This document shows positions 1-7,286 of a stretch of 17,057 nucleotides of DNA, in pieces. A program made the position numbers and the translations under genes. The stretch is taken from the NCBI GenBank assembly GCA_002427475.1, contig DIRG01000048.1:1664-18720 (forward strand), in the 5' to 3' direction. Below the pieces are notes generated by a model that made no database searches, was not told the origin of the DNA, and was given only the letters and a program-made list of their open reading frames with translations. The DNA comes from Mageeibacillus sp. UBA5442 (GTDB lineage Bacteria; Bacillota; Clostridia; Saccharofermentanales; DTU023). Position 1 is the first letter of the stretch. Each line of letters begins with the position of its first letter.

Positions 1-249
1 GTCGCAAAGTCCACAGGACTAACCAAAAAGGACAGTGAAAAAGCTGTGTCCGCTGTTCTCGACACTATTACCGATGCCCTAGCTCAAGAAGAGAAAGTCG
101 TCCTGGTAGGATTTGGCACATTCAGTGTTCGCGAGCGCAAAGCACGCAAAGGCCGTAACCCCGCGACAAAAGAAGAAATCATGATTCCTGCATCCAAAGC
201 ACCAGTATTTAAAGCAGGCAAAAACCTGAAAGAAAAAGTTAACAAATAA
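1..249 (+). CDS. hup: HU-family DNA-binding protein, 5' end outside window
   Basis: Histone-like nucleoid protein that binds and bends DNA as a dimer. The frame is open from base 1 and reads 82 residues to a TAA stop. It contains the HU core: the GFGTF turn, the RERKARKGRNP strand with the conserved RNP of the DNA-intercalating arm, and the FKAGKNLKEKV C-terminal helix. HU proteins are usually about 90 residues, so roughly 8-10 N-terminal residues are missing at the window edge. An in-frame GTG at base 46 is not a credible start, because the open frame before it reads as the expected HU N-terminal helices (GLTKKDSEKA). It is the only + strand gene here, converges on the Spo0A-like gene, and is followed by a strong terminator. 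Whether it is HU or another member of the HU/IHF family cannot be fully separated, but HU fits best. Confidence 0.95.
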   Translation, partial: VAKSTGLTKKDSEKAVSAVLDTITDALAQEEKVVLVGFGTFSVRERKARKGRNPATKEEIMIPASKAPVFKAGKNLKEKVNK

Positions 250-274
250 ATTCATCACAGGATTATTAAAGATT

Positions 275-304
275 AACTCCGCCTCAAAGAGGCGGAGTTT
301 TTTT
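275..304 (+). terminator. Intrinsic terminator after the HU gene
   Basis: A perfect 10-bp stem (AACTCCGCCT at 275-284 with AGGCGGAGTT at 290-299) with a 5-nt loop runs into seven T (298-304). It lies 26 bp after the HU stop. The other strand has only a weak T-rich run after the stem, so it acts mainly on the + strand. It may still help separate the convergent - strand gene that ends at 313. Confidence 0.93.
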
Positions 305-312
305 GTCAGTAA

Positions 313-1002
313 TTATGCTGAGGTAGCAAGTTCATTTACTTTATCCAACTCCTCTAGCAAATCCCCTTCTGCTTCCAAGCGACATATTTGCCACAACTTT
401 ACAACTGTCTTAGCTACAGGCAATCGTCCATTTTCGGAGGACAAATAATATCTTTTCTCCTTTGTCTTGACGCGCATTATCTTTTCTTTTGCCATCAAGT
501 CTTCAAATAGATAGCGCACATTGCGTTCCACCTGAGATGCAGTCACATTAAAAACCTTTGCCACCTGTGTATACAGTCGTTTGCTGATCGGGTTTAGCAA
601 AGAATAGTCACCCAGACTCAGTTCAAGCATGGTAAAGAGGATTCTATAACCGCGCAAATCCTTATTAAAGGCGTACCTACCCAGAATTTGATTAACTAAA
701 TTCTGCGTTTCGCGCTGATAGTCCACTTCTTCCTTAACATGATCCTCTACTAAACTTGAGACTGTTTCAAGAAATTGGTTCTCTGCGTAAGGTATGCCTT
801 TACGCGCATCCAAGAGATAGTGTACTCGGCCCGATGCATCCATGATGCCGAAGGCTCCGTAACGGTTCATTACTTTTTCAACATGTTTTAAAAGTTCACG
901 ATTAGATGAGATGAAATAAAGACCGATTTCCTTTTGAGGTTTGCGTAGGCTGAGCTCATACGCACTTTGCAAATCGGCGGCTATGACCGGTTGTTTTGTC
1001 AT
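313..1002 (-). CDS. Spo0A C-terminal domain regulator with degenerate receiver region
   Basis: Predicted DNA-binding regulator of 229 residues. Residues about 98-212 align by eye along the whole Spo0A effector domain. They include the GYRILFTMLEL segment (Spo0A: KGYLYLREAI), the LLNPISKRLYTQVAKVFN segment (Spo0A: LLGSITKVLYPDIAKKFN) and the recognition helix TASQVERNVRYLFE (Spo0A: TASRVERAIRHAIE). The N-terminal part is only about 95 residues, against about 120 for a receiver domain. It keeps a possible trace of it: ISSNRELLKHV at 31-41 resembles ADDNRELVSLL of Spo0A, but the acidic pair is Ser-Ser, and no phospho-acceptor Asp followed by a proline turn is visible. The start was set at the ATG at 1002, which sits 8 nt after a very strong Shine-Dalgarno. 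The GTG at 1011 and ATG at 1008 overlap or crowd that site. It lies 64 bp after a membrane-protein gene. The DNA-binding call is firm; the regulon is unknown, and it is unlikely to be the organism's main Spo0A. Confidence 0.82.
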   Translation of the reverse strand: MTKQPVIAADLQSAYELSLRKPQKEIGLYFISSNRELLKHVEKVMNRYGAFGIMDASGRVHYLLDARKGIPYAENQFLETVSSLVEDHVKEEVDYQRETQNLVNQILGRYAFNKDLRGYRILFTMLELSLGDYSLLNPISKRLYTQVAKVFNVTASQVERNVRYLFEDLMAKEKIMRVKTKEKRYYLSSENGRLPVAKTVVKLWQICRLEAEGDLLEELDKVNELATSA

Positions 1003-1006
1003 TACC

Positions 1007-1017
1007 ATCACCTCCTT
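1007..1017 (-). promoter_or_regulatory. Near-perfect Shine-Dalgarno of the Spo0A-like gene
   Basis: The - strand reads AAGGAGGTGAT, an 11-nt match to the complement of the 16S rRNA 3' end. It is followed by 4 nt and the ATG at 1002 (8 nt from GGAGG). It decides the start over the in-frame GTG (1011) and ATG (1008) and suggests strong translation. Confidence 0.85.
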
Positions 1018-1066
1018 CTGTCAATTGTAGCGAAGAAGCTGATGAAATGTTTTGATCAGATCGAAA

Positions 1067-1501
1067 TTAGGGCGTGGCGGCAGGGTCGTCAATCGAATCT
1101 TCCGTCTCACCTACAAAAATTAAGTTCATTACGTAATGTGTGCGCTCGGTGTAATAAATCTGATAGCGGCCCGCTTCCGGCTCATCATTAAGCGATGGCG
1201 GATAGTAAAAGACTTGATCTTCTGTGACAATGCGGTTGCTTTGGAAGTTTTCTGCGGACAAAGTCGCCTCAGTACTCGCATATTGACCATAGACGATCTG
1301 AACAGCGTCAAACACGCGCGGTACAAATTGGCTCGCTGCCATATATATGAGCATGGACATAAGTAATAATGGAATAAAGTAGGAAACAACAGATCTGTTA
1401 GTGTGATTCCAGTTTCTGCGCAAAGCGATCATCATAAGTATAAAGAGTACGAGTACCATGACAAAAGCTGCGACTAAACCCCACAAAAAATACCAACGCA
1501 T
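1067..1501 (-). CDS. Two-helix membrane protein of unknown function
   Basis: No family recognised. The 144 residues begin with a hydrophobic helix (about 5-27), then a basic loop (RRNWNHTNR, 28-36), then a second helix (about 38-60), then an 80-residue soluble tail ending in acidic residues. By the positive-inside rule the basic loop is cytoplasmic, so both ends would face outward and the tail would be extracytoplasmic. The tail has several Tyr and acidic residues and no cysteine. The ATG lies 3 nt after the ligA stop, with a GGAAG ribosome binding site inside the last ligA codons, so it is almost certainly translated from the ligA transcript. The Spo0A-like gene follows after 64 bp. A role in envelope sensing is possible but not shown. 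Confidence 0.75.
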   Translation of the reverse strand: MRWYFLWGLVAAFVMVLVLFILMMIALRRNWNHTNRSVVSYFIPLLLMSMLIYMAASQFVPRVFDAVQIVYGQYASTEATLSAENFQSNRIVTEDQVFYYPPSLNDEPEAGRYQIYYTERTHYVMNLIFVGETEDSIDDPAATP

Positions 1502-1504
1502 CAG

Positions 1505-3562
1505 TTAAACACTTCCTTCATTTTCTTCTAACATCGCTAAGAGATCAGCCTCAGATATTACAGGAACATTTAGCGAAACCGCGCGTTCATACTTGCTGCC
1601 GGGATCCTCTCCGAGCAAAAGATAATTAGTCTTACTGGAAACACTGCCAGTCACGCTCCCGGCTTCCTTTTCAATCAACGCTTTAGCTTCATTACGGCTC
1701 AGAGTAGGCAAGGTACCCGTCAAGACGAACGTTAGCCCTTCAAAGCGCTTAGTGGATGCCTCTTCCTCTACTTGCTCAGATTCACTTGTCCTTACGCCGG
1801 CTTTTTTCAGCTCCGAGATCAAATGCTGAGACTGCGGCAAAGCAAACCAGTCTCTAATTGCCTCTGCAGTTTTTTGTCCTATATCGGGGATCGCTGACAG
1901 TTCTTCGACAGTGGCAGCGGAGATTTCATCCAAAGACTTCATTGCTTGCGCCAGCGAGCGTGCTGTCTGCACGCCGACGTGCGGAATACCGAAACCGGTC
2001 AACAGTCGGAACAAGGGAACGCCCTTAGAATTTTCGATCGCAGCCAATAAGGCGTCGACAGATTTTTCGCGCCCGATGCCGCCCCAGGCGATCAAGTCGT
2101 CACGCTTGTCTTTTAAGCTGTAAATATCTGCCAAAGAAGTGACATAGTTTTCTTCACTTAAGGCTAAAGCTGTTTTGCTGCCCAAACCGTCAATGGAAAC
2201 TGCGCTTTGCGAAGCAAAATATGAAAGATGGCGCACCATCTGCGCCGGACAATCAGTGTTTGTACAGAAAAGGTCAACACCTTCGTCCAGGAATGTAGTC
2301 GGAGAGTCACAGGAAGGGCAATTGCCCGGCAGACGATATACTTCTTCACTGCCATCTCTGCGTTCTTTAACAGTCCCCAAAACAGCAGGAATAATTTCGC
2401 CACCTTTATGAACAAGGACCGTATCCCCTACTCTGACATCTAACTTGTCAATATAGTTTTGATTATGCAAAGTAGCTCTCTGCACAGTAGTTCCGGCCAG
2501 CTGAACCGGCGCCAAGATCGCCAAAGGCGTAATCTTGCCTGTGCGTCCGACTTGTGCTCTAATTTCGAGTATTTGCGTCTCTTTTACTTCCGGAGGGTAC
2601 TTGTAGGCTACAGCCCAACGCGGTGCCTTACTGGTCGCTCCAAGCCGCTCTCGCAGACTGAGCTGGTTAAGCTTGACCACTGCTCCGTCTATCTCATAGG
2701 GAAACTCTCCGCGCGATTGATCTATGCGTTCAATTTCAGCAAAAATCTCTTCTGCAGTTTCGAGCGCAGCAGAAGGTTTAATAGTGTCGAAACCAAGAGA
2801 TTCCAAGAAGATCAATTCTTCTCGATCAGAATCAAAGCGGCGAGAAGAATTTTGAATCTCAAAAGCCAAAAAAGCCAGACCACGTTCTCTCACTACCGCT
2901 GAATCCAGCTGACGCAAGGTACCCGCTGCGGCATTGCGCGGATTAGCAAAAACCTTGGCATTGTTGTTGGCCAGCTCTTCGTTTATGCGCTCAAATTCCT
3001 CTATAGGCAGATAAACTTCTCCTCTGACCGATAGATCCGAGATGGTTTCGCTCAGTCTATGAGGTAAGTTGCTGATCTCTAAGGCGTTCAGGGTTACATC
3101 CTCTCCGAAGTTGACACCGTCACCGCGCGTGACAGCTCTTTGCAAAACGCCATTTTCGTAAGCGACCGAAAGGGAAAGTCCATCAATTTTAGCTTCGACT
3201 ATAAACTGTGCTTCGTTTTCGGTGGCCCGCATACGGCGGATGAAATCTTCCACTTCTTCCAGTGAAAATACATCGTTAAGAGACAGCATCGGGTAAAGGT
3301 GCGGAACTCGCTGAAAGCGCTCGCTGGCTCTGCCCCCTACGATACTTGTAGGAGATTCTTCATCAGCCAATTGCGGGAAAGCAGCTTCAATCCGTCTCAG
3401 ACGCTGGGAGAGAAGGTCGTAACCGGCATCGGTAATCAAAGGATCGTCAAGATCGTAGTATGCGCGATTGTACTCTTGTAGCTGCTCGCGCAGTTCTTTA
3501 ATTTCCTGCATAGCAGCAGACTCGGAGAGCTTGTCTAACCATTCCTCCGAGTCTGTAATCAT
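1505..3562 (-). CDS. ligA: NAD-dependent DNA ligase LigA
   Basis: Seals nicks in replication and repair using NAD+. All domains are visible (685-residue numbering): Ia-type N-terminal helices, the adenylation motif AKIDG with Lys125, RGDG and GEDVT, an OB fold, a four-Cys zinc finger (C415, C418, C433, C438), helix-hairpin-helix repeats, and a C-terminal BRCT domain (about 607-680). The family is usually about 670 residues. The start is uncertain. The frame stays open upstream to 3637 inside fba, but the ATG at 3562 (25 nt after the fba stop) or the ATG at 3511 (giving 668 residues, closest to the family length) are more likely. Neither has a good ribosome binding site. It sits directly after fba and directly before the small membrane-protein gene, so is probably cotranscribed with both. 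Confidence 0.96.
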   Translation of the reverse strand: MITDSEEWLDKLSESAAMQEIKELREQLQEYNRAYYDLDDPLITDAGYDLLSQRLRRIEAAFPQLADEESPTSIVGGRASERFQRVPHLYPMLSLNDVFSLEEVEDFIRRMRATENEAQFIVEAKIDGLSLSVAYENGVLQRAVTRGDGVNFGEDVTLNALEISNLPHRLSETISDLSVRGEVYLPIEEFERINEELANNNAKVFANPRNAAAGTLRQLDSAVVRERGLAFLAFEIQNSSRRFDSDREELIFLESLGFDTIKPSAALETAEEIFAEIERIDQSRGEFPYEIDGAVVKLNQLSLRERLGATSKAPRWAVAYKYPPEVKETQILEIRAQVGRTGKITPLAILAPVQLAGTTVQRATLHNQNYIDKLDVRVGDTVLVHKGGEIIPAVLGTVKERRDGSEEVYRLPGNCPSCDSPTTFLDEGVDLFCTNTDCPAQMVRHLSYFASQSAVSIDGLGSKTALALSEENYVTSLADIYSLKDKRDDLIAWGGIGREKSVDALLAAIENSKGVPLFRLLTGFGIPHVGVQTARSLAQAMKSLDEISAATVEELSAIPDIGQKTAEAIRDWFALPQSQHLISELKKAGVRTSESEQVEEEASTKRFEGLTFVLTGTLPTLSRNEAKALIEKEAGSVTGSVSSKTNYLLLGEDPGSKYERAVSLNVPVISEADLLAMLEENEGSV

Positions 3563-3587
3563 ATCTGAAAATTTTCTGTCAGATGCC

Positions 3588-4547
3588 TTAGATTCCACGC
3601 AAGTCTTTCGCCTTTCCGGCACAACCGAGAACATCAACTATCTTGCGATGTACCATGGCTTCTATCGCATCTCTGGCAGGACCAAGATATTTTCTGGGGT
3701 CAAAATCAGAAGGATGCTCTGCAAAGTGCTTGCGGATGGTACCTGTCATAGCCAAGCGCAGGTCACTGTCTATATTAATTTTACAAACTGCTCTGCTGGC
3801 AGCTTCGCGCAGCATATCTTCCGGAATACCGATCGCATCGGGCATATCTCCACCATGCTCGTTGATCATGTCCACAAACTCAGGAATAACCGAGCTAGCT
3901 CCATGAAGAACGATCGGGAAACCGGGCAAGCGGCGCTCAATTTCTTCCAAGATATCGAAACGCAGTTCCGGTGTCTGACCGGGTTTGAACTTGTAAGCTC
4001 CGTGGCTGGTACCGATAGCGATCGCCAATGAGTCACAGCCGGTGCGCTTAACGAAATCTTCTACTTGTTCCGGATCGGTATAAGATGCTTCTTCAGCAGA
4101 TACATTGATATCATCCTCTACACCTTCCAAGCGGCCCAGTTCGGCTTCCACCATCACGATGGGGTCGTGATTATGAGCGTACTCAACCACTTTGCGTGTC
4201 AAAGCGATATTTTCCTCATAGGGCAGATGTGAACCGTCAATCATGACTGAAGTAAAGCCGCTGTCAATACAATCAACGCATAGTTCGTATGAATCACCGT
4301 GGTCCAGATGCAGTGCGATAGGCAGTCCTGTCTCGATTATGGCTGCTTCAACCAGCTTGGTTAAATATGTCTGATTGGCATATTTACGAGCTCCGGCAGA
4401 AACCTGCAGAATCAATGGAGCATCCAGCTTTTTAGCTGCTTGGGTTATGCCTTGGATAATCTCCATATTATTGACATTAAAAGCTCCAATTGCATAGCCA
4501 CCCTTGTAGGCATTCTCAAACATTTCTTTCGTAGATACTAACGGCAT
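3588..4547 (-). CDS. fba: Class II fructose-bisphosphate aldolase
   Basis: Cytoplasmic zinc-dependent enzyme that splits fructose 1,6-bisphosphate into dihydroxyacetone phosphate and glyceraldehyde 3-phosphate, and runs in reverse in gluconeogenesis. It has 319 residues. The class II signature is clear: HLDHG with catalytic Asp82 and zinc ligand His83, VEAELG near 133-138, GTSHGAYK with His182, and VLHGASS with His215, followed by NIDSDLR of the phosphate site. The ATG at 4547 is preceded by AAGGAGAA at good spacing. It lies 67 bp after valS and just before ligA. The glycolytic partner pgi is also in this window but separated by three genes. Tagatose- or other class II aldolases share the fold; length and motifs favour fructose-bisphosphate aldolase. 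Confidence 0.94.
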   Translation of the reverse strand: MPLVSTKEMFENAYKGGYAIGAFNVNNMEIIQGITQAAKKLDAPLILQVSAGARKYANQTYLTKLVEAAIIETGLPIALHLDHGDSYELCVDCIDSGFTSVMIDGSHLPYEENIALTRKVVEYAHNHDPIVMVEAELGRLEGVEDDINVSAEEASYTDPEQVEDFVKRTGCDSLAIAIGTSHGAYKFKPGQTPELRFDILEEIERRLPGFPIVLHGASSVIPEFVDMINEHGGDMPDAIGIPEDMLREAASRAVCKINIDSDLRLAMTGTIRKHFAEHPSDFDPRKYLGPARDAIEAMVHRKIVDVLGCAGKAKDLRGI

Positions 4548-4613
4548 AATATTCTCCTTACTCGTCCTTATTAGCAGGCATAAGCCCTTAGAGGCTTGTT
4601 CTTAACACTTGAA

Positions 4614-4619
4614 ATTATA
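4614..4619 (-). promoter_or_regulatory. Possible -10 box for fba
   Basis: A perfect TATAAT on the - strand overlaps the valS stop codon, about 67 bp before the fba start. No good -35 is seen at 16-18 bp; a weak TGGAAA sits about 15 bp upstream. It could give fba its own transcription start in addition to read-through from valS. Confidence 0.3.
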
Positions 4620-7260
4620 GCATAGAGCGAAGAGTTTCCATTCGCTCTTCAGCCTTTTCCAGCTCTTCTTGGTAACGTTCGTATTTTGCTTTCTCGTTAT
4701 TAACAACTTCTTCCGGAGCACGTTCGATAAACTTCTTGTTCTTGAGCATAGCTTGAGAACGTTGAATCTCCTTTTGGATGCGTTCTTTCTCTTTATCTAG
4801 GCGTTCAATTTCTTCATTTATGTCGACCAGCTCGCGCATTGAAATCAGCAATTCTCCACCCGGGAATTGGACCGCAACACCGTCTTTTAAAGTTTCGGTA
4901 TCTAGGTCACGGCTAATCTCCCCTATCCCTGCTAGGCGCGAAAGCGTATCTTTGCCATCAATTAGTCGCTGAGCAATCTTATCCTCGGCTCTGACCACGG
5001 CATTCACTTTTTTGCCTGCGGGTACTTGATATTCAGCGCGTAAATTCCGAACACCGCGAATGGCTTCCATTAGTCGGGTCATCGTACTTTGCGCCTCATC
5101 ATCTGTCGAGTAGTTCTCAAACTGTGGCCAGCTTGAGCTGATCAGCTGTCCTTCTAATTCCAGATGACCATAAATCGCTTCAGTCACGTAAGGCATGAAA
5201 GGATGCAAAATCTTGATGATAACTTGAAGCACCTCAAATAAAACCATCTGTGCCGCTCGACCGCTGCTGCCGCCCTGATGCAATCTCTCCTTGACAAACT
5301 CGATGTACCAGTCGCAATAGAGATCCCAAACAAACTGATACACCCTTTCTTGAGCTAAACCCAGTTCCAGCTTGTCTAGGTAATCGGCGACATCTTTGAT
5401 TACATGATGTGTTTCGTGCAGAATCCATCTGTCTTCGACTTTCAACATCTCGGGGCTGATATCGCTATAGTCTCTATCTTCATCCAAGTTCATTAAGACG
5501 AAGCGGAAAGCGTTCCAGAGCTTATTCATGAAATTGCGGCCCGCTTCTACTTTTTCTTCATGGAAGCGCATATCGTTACCCGGAGCAATTCCGTAAATCA
5601 AGGAGAAACGCAGAGCGTCAGCTCCGTATTCGTCGATTACTTCCAGTGGATCGATGCCGTTATTGAGCGATTTAGACATCTTGCGACCCTTAGAATCGCG
5701 CACCATACCGTGTATCAAAACTTTGCTGAAAGGTACTGTTCCTGTGTGTTCGATACCCGAAAAGATCATGCGTGCGACCCAGAAGAAGATAATGTCGTAG
5801 CCGGGAACAATCACATCTGTTGGATAGAAAGTTTGCAGATCGACCGTATCCTCGGGCCAACCCAAAGTGGAAAAAGGCCAGAGTGCAGACGAGAACCAAG
5901 TGTCTAATGTGTCTTCATCTCTGCTCAAAGAGGAAGAGGAACAATGCGGGCAGGAAGTCGGTTCTTCTCGCGCCACGATGAGCTCATCACAATCGTCGCA
6001 ATACCATGCGGGTATACGGTGTCCCCACCACAGTTGTCGGGAAATGCACCAATCTCTTACATTTTCCATCCAGTTGAAATATATTTTCTCGAAACGTTGC
6101 GGAACAAACTCGGTCTCGCCGTTTTTCACAGCAGCGATGGCTGGCTTGGCTAAAGGCTCCATTTTGACAAACCATTGCAGAGACGGTCTATCTTCAATCA
6201 AGCTGTGGCAGCGACTACAAGTGCCGACGTTATGCTTAATATCCTCTACTTCGCTTAAGAGACCAAGATCCTTCAAGTCGGCCACTACCGCTTTGCGTGC
6301 GGAAATTACATCCATACCGGCATACTTCCCGGTATCTTCAGTCATTTTGGCTTCTTCTGTTAGGACCGAAATTAAAGGTAGATTGTGCCTTAAACCGACT
6401 TCGTAGTCATTGGGGTCGTGGGCAGGGGTAATCTTGACGCAGCCGGTACCGAAATCCATATCGACGTATTCGTCGGCGATGATAGGTATCTGGCGATCGG
6501 TCAAAGGTAACTGTAGTTTGCGCCCAATCAGATTCAGAAAACGTTCATCTTCCGGATTAACCGCTACAGCCGTATCCGCCAGCATGGTCTCCGGTCTCGT
6601 CGTCGCAATCATAATTCCATCCTCTGCATCAACAAAAGGATATCTTATATAATATAGCGCACCATCTTGTTCCTCATGTTCGACTTCAATGTCGGAAATA
6701 GAGGTTAGGCAACCGGGACACCAGTTAATCATACGCTCGCCGCGATAGATCAAATCCTTTTCATACAGTCTGACAAAAACTTCAACGACAGCCTTCGACA
6801 GACCCTCGTCCAAAGTAAAACGATGGCGACTCCAGTCACAGGAAACACCCAAGCGTTTCTGCTGTTCAATAATGCGGTCGTTATATTTATCTTTCCATTC
6901 CCAGGTACGTTCGAGAAATCCTTCGCGCCCTAGTTTATCTTTACTCAGCCCTTCTGCTTCCAGAGCAGCTGTAACTCTCACTTCAGTAGCGATCGAAGCG
7001 TGATCCGTTCCAGGCAGGAATAAAGCATTATCGCCCAGTAGACGATGATAACGAATTAAAGCGTCAGGTAGCGAAGTATCAAGAGCATGGCCCATATGTA
7101 GTTCGCCTGTGATATTGGGCGGCGGCATCATAATCGTAAAAGGGCGTTTGGTGGACGGCGCTTCCGCTCGGAAAGCCCCTGCTTCCATCCACTCCTTATA
7201 TATTTTTTCTTCTTCAGCAGCCGGGTCAAAATGTTTCGGCACAGAATCAATTTTTCTCAT
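4615..7260 (-). CDS. valS: Valyl-tRNA synthetase
   Basis: Charges tRNA-Val and clears mischarged threonine. It has 881 residues, the usual length. Visible parts: class I HIGH motif as HMGH (55-58), the CP1 editing domain with TTRPET (220-225) and GTGCVKITPAHDPNDYEVG (from 271), cysteine pairs at 181/184, 348/351, 421/424 and 437/440, the KMSKS motif (527-531), the anticodon-binding domain, and a C-terminal coiled coil (about 815-881) typical of ValRS. The start is the ATG at 7260, 7 nt after AAGGGAG; two TTG codons just upstream are in frame but too close to that site. Only 26 bp separate it from the esterase-like gene, and no T-box leader fits there, so it appears to be cotranscribed with that gene. 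Confidence 0.97.
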   Translation of the reverse strand: MRKIDSVPKHFDPAAEEEKIYKEWMEAGAFRAEAPSTKRPFTIMMPPPNITGELHMGHALDTSLPDALIRYHRLLGDNALFLPGTDHASIATEVRVTAALEAEGLSKDKLGREGFLERTWEWKDKYNDRIIEQQKRLGVSCDWSRHRFTLDEGLSKAVVEVFVRLYEKDLIYRGERMINWCPGCLTSISDIEVEHEEQDGALYYIRYPFVDAEDGIMIATTRPETMLADTAVAVNPEDERFLNLIGRKLQLPLTDRQIPIIADEYVDMDFGTGCVKITPAHDPNDYEVGLRHNLPLISVLTEEAKMTEDTGKYAGMDVISARKAVVADLKDLGLLSEVEDIKHNVGTCSRCHSLIEDRPSLQWFVKMEPLAKPAIAAVKNGETEFVPQRFEKIYFNWMENVRDWCISRQLWWGHRIPAWYCDDCDELIVAREEPTSCPHCSSSSLSRDEDTLDTWFSSALWPFSTLGWPEDTVDLQTFYPTDVIVPGYDIIFFWVARMIFSGIEHTGTVPFSKVLIHGMVRDSKGRKMSKSLNNGIDPLEVIDEYGADALRFSLIYGIAPGNDMRFHEEKVEAGRNFMNKLWNAFRFVLMNLDEDRDYSDISPEMLKVEDRWILHETHHVIKDVADYLDKLELGLAQERVYQFVWDLYCDWYIEFVKERLHQGGSSGRAAQMVLFEVLQVIIKILHPFMPYVTEAIYGHLELEGQLISSSWPQFENYSTDDEAQSTMTRLMEAIRGVRNLRAEYQVPAGKKVNAVVRAEDKIAQRLIDGKDTLSRLAGIGEISRDLDTETLKDGVAVQFPGGELLISMRELVDINEEIERLDKEKERIQKEIQRSQAMLKNKKFIERAPEEVVNNEKAKYERYQEELEKAEERMETLRSML
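4624..4648 (-). repeat. 8-bp inverted repeat in the last codons of valS
   Basis: AGAGCGAA (4624-4631) and TTCGCTCT (4641-4648) form a perfect stem with a 9-nt loop, just before the valS stop. No T run follows directly, so it is a poor classic terminator. It could slow transcription or protect the valS 3' end, or be a coincidence of coding. Confidence 0.4.
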
Positions 7261-7286
7261 CAACAATCTCCCTTATAATCAAACGT

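Noticed and set aside
46..249. GTG at 46 as start of a short HU-like protein
   Set aside because: The frame is open to base 1 and the upstream residues match the HU N-terminal helices, so the gene is cut by the window edge.
1024..1029. TACAAT as -10 box of the Spo0A-like gene
   Set aside because: The transcript would start at about the ribosome binding site itself and no -35 is present.
3468..4031. 187-codon open frame on the + strand
   Set aside because: It lies opposite the fba and ligA genes, resembles no protein family, and has no ribosome binding site. It is a shadow of the coding strand.
4575..4600. Short inverted repeat AAGCC/GGCTT between valS and fba as a terminator
   Set aside because: The stem is only 5 bp and has no T run.
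5867..6406. 179-codon open frame on the + strand
   Set aside because: It is antisense to the conserved core of valS and has low-complexity, Ser-rich content typical of a shadow frame.
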